From assembly GCA_023460155.1 (NCBI GenBank), contig JAEWRF010000036.1, positions 1 to 5,097 of the forward strand: 5,097 nucleotides of DNA, given 5' to 3'. The stretch comes from Bacillota bacterium. Its GTDB lineage: Bacteria; Bacillota; Clostridia; Oscillospirales; Acutalibacteraceae. Positions 1 to 4,067 of this stretch are shown here, one piece after another. The first letter of the stretch is position 1. Every line of letters begins with the position of its first letter. The notes below the pieces were generated by a model. It had not been told where the DNA came from. It did not search any database and was given only the letters and a program-made list of their open reading frames with translations. A program made the translations under genes and the position numbers.

Positions 1-146
1 GCGAGGAATCGTTCCTTTTCCCGCTGCGCGGTTTCCCTGCGGTAGGAGCCAAGCAGGCTTTGGACATCACCTGCCGGATACCGGAGGGTGCCGCAGACGA
101 TTCCGGGCACCGCGCATTTCCCGCGGATGGTGAATGATTCTGCCAA
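1..146 (-). CDS. ptsI: Enzyme I of the PTS (PEP-protein phosphotransferase), N-terminal 48 codons only
   Basis: Enzyme I takes phosphate from PEP in the cytoplasm and passes it to His15 of HPr. Only the first 48 codons are in the window, running off its left edge. The translation begins LAESFTIRGKCAVPGIVCG, and the VPGIVCG stretch matches the conserved SPGIAIG-type beta strand that opens Enzyme I proteins. It is followed by a charged helix (SYRRETAQREKERF), as in the family. The start is TTG at 146, chosen because a full AGGAGG at 155-160 lies 8 nt upstream and overlaps the TGA of the HPr gene; no ATG in frame is better placed. Tight coupling behind dhaL-dhaM-HPr indicates a dedicated Enzyme I for the dihydroxyacetone kinase relay. 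The catalytic His and the PEP-binding domain are outside the window, so full length (about 570 residues) or a short DhaM-like form cannot be told apart. Confidence 0.75.
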   Translation of the reverse strand, partial: MAESFTIRGKCAVPGIVCGTLRYPAGDVQSLLGSYRRETAQREKERFL

Positions 147-159
147 CGGGTTTACCTCC

Positions 160-426
160 TCATTCTTCGTGAAATTTTTCTGCCGCAAGCTCCTGAAGGG
201 CGAAAATTGCCTCCTGCTCGTCGGGTCCGTCTGCGAAAATGGTCATGGCGTCGCCTTTTTTCAGGCCCATTGCCAGCACCATGATAATGCTTTTCGCATC
301 GGCCCGCTTGCCGTTCCCGTTCAGGGTGATTTTGCTTTGGAACTTCGCCGCGGCTTTAATCAGTTCGGAAGCCGGACGCGCATGAAGCCCGGTCGGGTTG
401 ATAAGGGTTACAACTGCCTGTGTCAT
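160..426 (-). CDS. ptsH: HPr phosphocarrier protein, stand-alone
   Basis: An 88-residue protein, the normal length for HPr, which carries phosphate from Enzyme I to the EIIA-type acceptor, here presumably DhaM. The active site GLHARPAS lies at residues 13-20 with the phospho-accepting His15, Arg17 and Pro18. The second signature, AKSIIMVLAMGLKKGD, lies at 44-59 and contains Ser46, the residue phosphorylated by HPr kinase in Gram-positive bacteria. Residues 47-49 read Ile-Ile-Met where housekeeping HPr usually has Ile-Met-Gly. The ATG at 426 has AGGAGG (433-438) 6 nt upstream, and 17 nt separate it from the dhaM stop. The TGA overlaps the ribosome binding site of the Enzyme I gene. In E. coli DhaM an HPr domain is fused behind the EIIA domain; here the same order is kept as separate genes. 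It could also be the cell's general HPr, but its place inside the dha operon argues for a dedicated one. Confidence 0.93.
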   Translation of the reverse strand: MTQAVVTLINPTGLHARPASELIKAAAKFQSKITLNGNGKRADAKSIIMVLAMGLKKGDAMTIFADGPDEQEAIFALQELAAEKFHEE

Positions 427-443
427 TGTTTTCCTCCTGCTTT

Positions 444-839
444 TCAGCTTAGTTTCTGCATACCTCGCGCTTCCTCCGCGGAGAAGACCACTTCGTCCAG
501 CGTTGAACCGATGGACGAGCTGACGGCCGCGCTGATCGCGCCTTCCACAATCGGGGCGTCGGCGATTCGGGTGCGGTCGCGCAGGCTGTCCTCCAGAAAT
601 TCCAGGGCTGTCTGCGCGCTGAGAATACCGCTGCCGAGATCCGCAAGGATGCAGACCCCTTCGCCGCTGTCCGCCTGCTCGACGGCGTGCTGAATGCGAA
701 CGGCGTCCGTGCCGATGGAGCCGTCTTCCAGGCCGCCGGCCGCCAAAATTTTAAGGCCTTTGCTTGCCATCTGCATCGCAAGCTCCCGGGTGCCCTCGGC
801 AACCTTCGCACTGTGTGACACGATTACGATTCCCACCAT
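444..839 (-). CDS. dhaM: DhaM, PTS EIIA-type phosphoryl donor of dihydroxyacetone kinase
   Basis: A cytoplasmic single-domain DhaM of the EIIA-mannose fold, 131 residues. It accepts phosphate from HPr on a histidine and rephosphorylates the ADP held by DhaL. Visible signatures are the N-terminal strand MVGIVIVSHS with the phospho-accepting His9, then GLEDGSIGTDAVRI (about 36-49). These are followed by ADLGSGILSAQTALEFL (about 66-82) and APIVEGAISAAVSSSIGSTLDEV near residues 94-116. This is the classic DhaM pattern, lacking the HPr and Enzyme I extensions found in E. coli DhaM; those functions are encoded by the next two genes. The ATG at 839 has AGGAG 6 nt upstream, overlapping the TAG stop of dhaL, so the two are translationally coupled. 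The function call rests on motifs recognised from the family and on the neighbours. Confidence 0.93.
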   Translation of the reverse strand: MVGIVIVSHSAKVAEGTRELAMQMASKGLKILAAGGLEDGSIGTDAVRIQHAVEQADSGEGVCILADLGSGILSAQTALEFLEDSLRDRTRIADAPIVEGAISAAVSSSIGSTLDEVVFSAEEARGMQKLS

Positions 840-848
840 GACGTACTC

Positions 849-1478
849 CTAACCGACGCTTTTGCTGTATGCGGCAAGCGCCTTTAAAATGACGGTGACC
901 GAGGTTGCACCGGGGTCCTGATGCCCGATGCTGCGGTCGCCGAGGTAGCTTGCACGGCCCTTCCGGGCCGCGATGGTTTTCGTAAACTCAACACCCTGCT
1001 CCGCCGCTCCGACCGCCGCGTCCAGACATTCCGTCAGGGAAGCGCCGCCGTCCTTTGCCGCAGTGAAGGCGTCATAGGCGGGCTCCAGGGCATCAATCAT
1101 TGTTTTATCGCCTCGGGCGGCGCCGCCGCGGGCTTCTACCCCGTCAATCGCCGCGCGCAGCATCTGCGCCGCAAGCTCCGGGTCAACGCCGGATTTCTCC
1201 TGCGCCGGTTTGGCGGCACGGAGGAAAGCGGTTCCGTACAGAGGACCGGAGGCGCCTCCCACGGTGGAAATCAGTGACATCGCCACGCTTTTCAGGCCCG
1301 CAGCCAGATCGGAGGGCGGCGCGTCCTTCAGCCGGCTCAGCACGGTGTTGAATCCCCGCGCCATGTTGACGCCGTGGTCCGCGTCTCCGATTTCGCGGTC
1401 CAGATCCGTCAGAAAATCTTTATTCTCATTGATTGCAGCCGTAATCGCCTCAATGGCACCCAAAAAAGTTCCGTCCAT
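849..1478 (-). CDS. dhaL: DhaL, ADP-binding subunit of PEP-dependent dihydroxyacetone kinase
   Basis: DhaL holds a permanently bound Mg-ADP that is recharged by phospho-DhaM and then donates phosphate to dihydroxyacetone covalently bound on DhaK. The 209-residue protein has the expected length (about 210). The Mg-nucleotide site DREIGDADHG is at residues 27-36 with three Asp ligands (27, 32, 34). GGASGPLYG is at 74-82, ARGDKTMID at 121-129 and ARKGRASYLGDRSIGHQDPG at 171-190, all hallmarks of the family. The ATG at 1478 is chosen: AAGGTGG (1487-1493) lies 8 nt upstream of it. A GTG at 1490 would add four residues but falls inside that ribosome binding site. It is the first gene after the sigma-54 promoter. 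Normally dhaK precedes dhaL; here it does not. In E. coli, DhaL-ADP also co-activates the regulator DhaR, so a signalling role is possible. Confidence 0.95.
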   Translation of the reverse strand: MDGTFLGAIEAITAAINENKDFLTDLDREIGDADHGVNMARGFNTVLSRLKDAPPSDLAAGLKSVAMSLISTVGGASGPLYGTAFLRAAKPAQEKSGVDPELAAQMLRAAIDGVEARGGAARGDKTMIDALEPAYDAFTAAKDGGASLTECLDAAVGAAEQGVEFTKTIAARKGRASYLGDRSIGHQDPGATSVTVILKALAAYSKSVG

Positions 1479-1486
1479 CCAAACGC

Positions 1487-1493
1487 CCACCTT
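1487..1493 (-). promoter_or_regulatory. Ribosome binding site deciding the dhaL start
   Basis: AAGGTGG, a one-mismatch Shine-Dalgarno sequence, sits 8 nt before the ATG at 1478. The longer in-frame GTG start at 1490 would lie within this element and have no ribosome binding site of its own, so the ATG is preferred. Confidence 0.65.
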
Positions 1494-1524
1494 TACTATA
1501 AAATTGAATTGCTGATCTTATACA

Positions 1525-1540
1525 AGCAAGAACCGTGCCA
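1525..1540 (-). promoter_or_regulatory. Sigma-54 (-24/-12) promoter of the dhaL-dhaM-HPr-Enzyme I operon
   Basis: On the minus strand the sequence reads TGGCAC-N5-TTGCT, an exact match to the sigma-54 consensus with GG and GC at the diagnostic spacing. Transcription should begin about 12 nt past the GC, near 1514, giving a leader of about 36 nt to the dhaL ATG. A sigma-54 activator gene lies immediately upstream on the same strand, which is the expected partner. No comparable sigma-70 promoter was seen between here and dhaL. Confidence 0.9.
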
Positions 1541-1595
1541 AAGAAAACGGACGCCGAAAAAACAGCCCCAATGCGGCTTTTCTTTTGACGTCCGT
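1540..1595 (-). terminator. Long hairpin with U-rich tail at the end of the activator gene
   Basis: Arms 1547-1567 and 1575-1595 form a 21-position stem: by hand count 17 Watson-Crick pairs, one wobble and three mismatches, around a 7-nt loop (1568-1574). On the minus strand the closing arm ends in CGTCCGT and runs into TTTCTTT, the arrangement of an intrinsic terminator for the gene ending at 1652. The tail touches the -24 box of the sigma-54 promoter, so readthrough from the activator would be cut off exactly where dha transcription begins. Alternatively, or additionally, the palindrome could bind the activator, although its centre (about -57) is closer to the promoter than usual for an enhancer site. 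Confidence 0.6.
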
Positions 1596-1651
1596 CTGTA
1601 TTTGGCCTCCTCCCCGGATACTTTTTACCAAGGGGTGCTCTTTTTTCCCAA

Positions 1652-3706
1652 TTACTCCGAAGAGAGGATTCCGTACTTTTTTGCTTTTGCGGAAACGGTT
1701 TTATGCGTCAGACCGAGCGCATGGCCGGCGGCGTTGCAGCTTCCGTACTGCCGGAGCGCGTTTGCAATGATCTTCTTTTCATATTCTTCCCACTTCAGCA
1801 CGGGGGCGCCGTCCTCCGGGAAAAGCTGCGCGGCCGGAGCAGCGCTCTCGCCGGTGCCGTCCCGGATGTAGTCCGGCAGGTCGCTCCAGCCGATCCGGTC
1901 TCCGTCGAGCAGAGTAATGGTGCGTTCCATCACGTTTTCCAGCTCCCGGATATTGCCCGGCCAGGAATAGTGCAGCATGGCCCGCAGCGCCTCCGGCTGA
2001 AAACCGGATACCGGCTTGCCGAGTTCGTTCCCGATCTTTTTCAGGAAGGCGTCCGCCAGAAGCGGAATATCCTCCCGGCGTTTTCGCAGAGGAGGGAGAA
2101 AAACGGGAATGACGTTCAGGCGGTAGTACAGATCCTCCCGGAAGGAGCCCTCGCGGACCATGGCTTCCAGGTCCCGGTTTGTCGCGGCGATGATCCGTAC
2201 ATCCGCATGCAGGGTCTTTTCTCCGCCGACCCGCTGGAACTCTTTATTCTGAATCACGCGGAGGAGCTTGACCTGCATGTCCTTCTCCATATCGCCGATC
2301 TCATCAAGAAAGATGGTGCCGTGGTTCGCCAGCTCGAATTTCCCGAGCTGGGTTTTTACCGCGCCCGTAAACGCACCGCGCTCGTGTCCGAACAGCTCAC
2401 TTTCCAGCAGGGAGGCGGGAATCGCGGCGCAGTTGACCCGAATGAACGGGCCGTCGGAGCGGGGGCTCGCACTGTAAATCGCTTCCGCAAACAGCTCCTT
2501 GCCGGTGCCGCTTTCCCCGCGGATCAAAACGGTATAGACGCTTTTCGCCGCCTTGGAGGCAACGGCCATCGCATCCTGAATGGAGCCGCTGCTGCCGATG
2601 ATTTTCCCGAAGGCGGGCAGGGGACGTTTTGCCCGCTGCAGTTCGCCTTCCAGATAGTCCGCGCGTGCCAGGGTACGGTTCAGTTTTTCCATCAGTTCCT
2701 GCATTTCCGTTATATTGTTTACAACGGAAACGGCGCCCCAGGTCTCGCCGTCCACGATGAGCGGACTCACGTTGGCGACCACCGTTGTGCCGTTTGCCTT
2801 CCGGCAGACGCAGCCGAACTGCGCCTTTCCGGTGCGGAGCGTGCGGCTGCGCGCACCGTTGGGGGAAATTTCGGCGATGCTTTTCCCAACGAGCTCCTCC
2901 TGCTTTAGGCCGAGCATTTTCAGGTAGGCGGGATTAACGTAGGTGATGATCCCCTTTTCATCCAGCACGCAGATGCCCTCCTGCGTGCTTTCTAGAACCA
3001 GCTGGTATTTTTCCTTCAGTTCGCGGATTTCCTTAAGCTCCCACGAAATTTTCGCGTAGCGGGAAATGTCTTCAAACACGCAGACCGCACCGATCGAGCT
3101 TCCGTCTTCCCCGTAGATCGGCGTGCTGCTTTTGACGATGACCGACCGGCCGATGTTCTGCCGGGCGCCGAGCTCCGGGTTCCCGGTGCGGCGCACTTTT
3201 TCAAGGCCGGTTCCGGGAATGGCCTCTGCGATGTTCCGGCCGAGGATCTCCTCCGACCGGATTCCGAAGATCCGCTCCGCCACCGGGTTGAACAGCGTAA
3301 CGGCATTATTCTCATTGATGACAATCAGTCCGGTTGCCACACTGTTGAAAATCTGCTCCGCGGTTGCGATATTGTCCTGAAGGAGGTGGTCCATGCGGTC
3401 AAGGGAGGTTTCATCCTCCAGCCGGAAATCCCCGCTCAGGAACGCGGCCATTTTTTCCACGGCCTCCCGAGCCCCGGAGCCTGCCGACTGAATTGTGAGG
3501 ATGTCCCCCTGCCGGATTTTAAGAGTGGTCAGAATCAGCAGGCTGCTTAAGGGAACCTTCCCCGAGTCTCCCCTGCGAATGTACAGCTGTACGCCGTATT
3601 TTTGCTGAATTTCATAGGCCTTCTGCACCACCATTGCGGCCACCCGGGCATGCAGCCCCATGGAGTGGCGGAACGTGACGGCCTTTTCCACCGGTTGGCT
3701 GTTCAA
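1652..3706 (-). CDS. Sigma-54-dependent activator with HPr-like, PAS, PAS, AAA+ and Fis-HTH domains
   Basis: A 684-residue enhancer-binding protein that uses ATP hydrolysis to open sigma-54 promoters. Residues 7-95 form an HPr-like domain: GLHAR at 17-21 carries His19, equivalent to His15 of HPr, but the following Pro is Val22; Ser55 aligns with Ser46. PAS domains follow at about 111-220 and 232-340, each of the FN/VNPA type (LFNPVAERIFG, YVNPAYLKMLG). The AAA+ domain has Walker A GESGTGKE (397-404), the sigma-54 contact loop GAFTGA (444-449), Walker B TIFLDE (464-469), AATNRD (507-512), the arginine-finger region FREDLYYRL (522-530) and WPGNIREL (582-589). A Fis-type HTH occupies about 642-680. 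The start is TTG at 3706 with GGGAGG 9 nt upstream. It resembles DhaR in job and position, but DhaR has a GAF domain where this has HPr. The target is probably the adjacent dhaL promoter. The inducing signal is not known. Confidence 0.93.
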   Translation of the reverse strand: MNSQPVEKAVTFRHSMGLHARVAAMVVQKAYEIQQKYGVQLYIRRGDSGKVPLSSLLILTTLKIRQGDILTIQSAGSGAREAVEKMAAFLSGDFRLEDETSLDRMDHLLQDNIATAEQIFNSVATGLIVINENNAVTLFNPVAERIFGIRSEEILGRNIAEAIPGTGLEKVRRTGNPELGARQNIGRSVIVKSSTPIYGEDGSSIGAVCVFEDISRYAKISWELKEIRELKEKYQLVLESTQEGICVLDEKGIITYVNPAYLKMLGLKQEELVGKSIAEISPNGARSRTLRTGKAQFGCVCRKANGTTVVANVSPLIVDGETWGAVSVVNNITEMQELMEKLNRTLARADYLEGELQRAKRPLPAFGKIIGSSGSIQDAMAVASKAAKSVYTVLIRGESGTGKELFAEAIYSASPRSDGPFIRVNCAAIPASLLESELFGHERGAFTGAVKTQLGKFELANHGTIFLDEIGDMEKDMQVKLLRVIQNKEFQRVGGEKTLHADVRIIAATNRDLEAMVREGSFREDLYYRLNVIPVFLPPLRKRREDIPLLADAFLKKIGNELGKPVSGFQPEALRAMLHYSWPGNIRELENVMERTITLLDGDRIGWSDLPDYIRDGTGESAAPAAQLFPEDGAPVLKWEEYEKKIIANALRQYGSCNAAGHALGLTHKTVSAKAKKYGILSSE

Positions 3707-3715
3707 GAATTTTAA

Positions 3716-3741
3716 CCTCCCGACCGTTCATTTTCCGGGAA
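3716..3741 (-). promoter_or_regulatory. Ribosome binding site of the activator gene inside a small hairpin
   Basis: The Shine-Dalgarno GGGAGG (3716-3721) decides the TTG start at 3706. The transcript segment 3741-3736 (UUCCCG) can pair with 3722-3717 (CGGGAG) across a 13-nt loop, six pairs including one G-U, covering most of the ribosome binding site. A second, longer-range partner (AACCUC, 3762-3757) can pair with GAGGUU at 3719-3714. The site is real; its occlusion in the cell is inference. Confidence 0.5.
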
Positions 3742-3776
3742 ACAGAATCCCCTTTTGAGGTTCTTCACATGGAACC

Positions 3777-3785
3777 ATTATAGCA
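3777..3785 (-). promoter_or_regulatory. Extended -10 promoter of the activator gene
   Basis: On the minus strand the sequence is TGCTATAAT: a perfect TATAAT preceded by the TGN of an extended -10. No good -35 box sits at 16-18 nt (the stretch is A-rich; TTTACA lies 23 nt away), which is tolerated by extended -10 promoters. Transcription would start near 3770, leaving a leader of about 63 nt. The activator therefore appears to be made by the housekeeping sigma factor and not by sigma-54. Confidence 0.65.
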
Positions 3786-3960
3786 GTTTTTCCGAAGGTT
3801 TTTTTTGTAAATTGCCGAATTAAAATTATTTTTTTCCAGTAATTGGGTGTGCGGCGCCGGATAAACTTTTTTTTAGCAGGAAAACAGCGCTGCCGCTGAA
3901 AGAAAAAACGGAACCAGACAAAACGGCGAAAATGTATAGACAAAATGAGAAGATTGTTTA

Positions 3961-3989
3961 TTTACAAATAGAGTGAACAATGTTAGCAT
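3961..3989 (+). promoter_or_regulatory. glpK: Candidate sigma-70-type promoter of glpK
   Basis: TTTACA (3961-3966, 5 of 6 to the -35 consensus), a 17-nt spacer and TAGCAT (3984-3989, 4 of 6 to the -10 consensus) with a TGN extension at 3981-3983. The predicted start is near 3996, giving a leader of about 70 nt. The region also has TTGTTTA and TGAACAA arms (3954-3960, 3974-3980) that nearly form an inverted repeat over the -35/spacer, a possible operator. Confidence 0.5.
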
Positions 3990-3999
3990 GTGATCGTAG

Positions 4000-4037
4000 G
4001 ATATTTTATGCAATGTGCATAAATATCTGGAAGATAT
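4000..4037 (+). promoter_or_regulatory. Two overlapping palindromes in the glpK leader
   Basis: The first palindrome has arms TTTATGCA (4005-4012) and TGCATAAA (4016-4023), a perfect 8-bp inverted repeat around ATG. With one bulged T it extends to GATAT (4000-4004) and ATATC (4023-4027), so 12 pairs in all. The second has arms ATATCT (4023-4028) and AGATAT (4032-4037) around GGA, also perfect. They share 4023-4027, so as RNA they cannot both form. Position just past the predicted transcription start fits either a protein operator or an alternative-structure leader. No regulator is identified. Confidence 0.55.
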
Positions 4038-4067
4038 GTTAGAGAATTGTGTTGGGAGGAATTCAAA

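Larger units (their letters stand above)
3722..4067. other. AT-rich divergent intergenic region between the activator gene and glpK
   Basis: No convincing gene is present. The left part holds the activator leader and its extended -10. The middle (about 3786-3950) is AT-rich with long T and A runs, interrupted by two short GC-rich patches (around 3850-3860 and 3887-3899, the latter containing CAGCG-CTGC-CGCTG). The right part holds a candidate glpK promoter and two overlapping palindromes. I see no sigma-54 promoter facing glpK. Confidence 0.7.

Noticed and set aside
1703..2908. Long plus-strand open frame (401 codons) within the activator gene
   Set aside because: It lies wholly antisense to the activator, whose translation shows every AAA+ motif. 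Its own product has no recognisable domain, and it arises from GC-rich codon use on the other strand.
3841..3860. GG/GC-rich patch considered as a second sigma-54 promoter facing glpK
   Set aside because: GG and GC do not fall at the required spacing, and the flanking bases do not match the -24/-12 consensus.
3887..3900. CAGCG-CTGC-CGCTG small hairpin considered as a terminator
   Set aside because: The stem is only five base pairs, and no gene ends next to it on either strand, so a terminator has nothing to serve.
3932..3976. Possible 14-residue leader peptide upstream of glpK (ATG at 3932, TGA at 3974)
   Set aside because: There is no ribosome binding site before the ATG, and it lies upstream of the predicted glpK transcription start.
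3954..3980. TTGTTTA/TGAACAA repeat considered as a catabolite-responsive (cre) site
   Set aside because: It lacks the central CG and the TGNAA-type half-sites of the cre consensus; it is kept only as a possible unspecified operator within the promoter entry.
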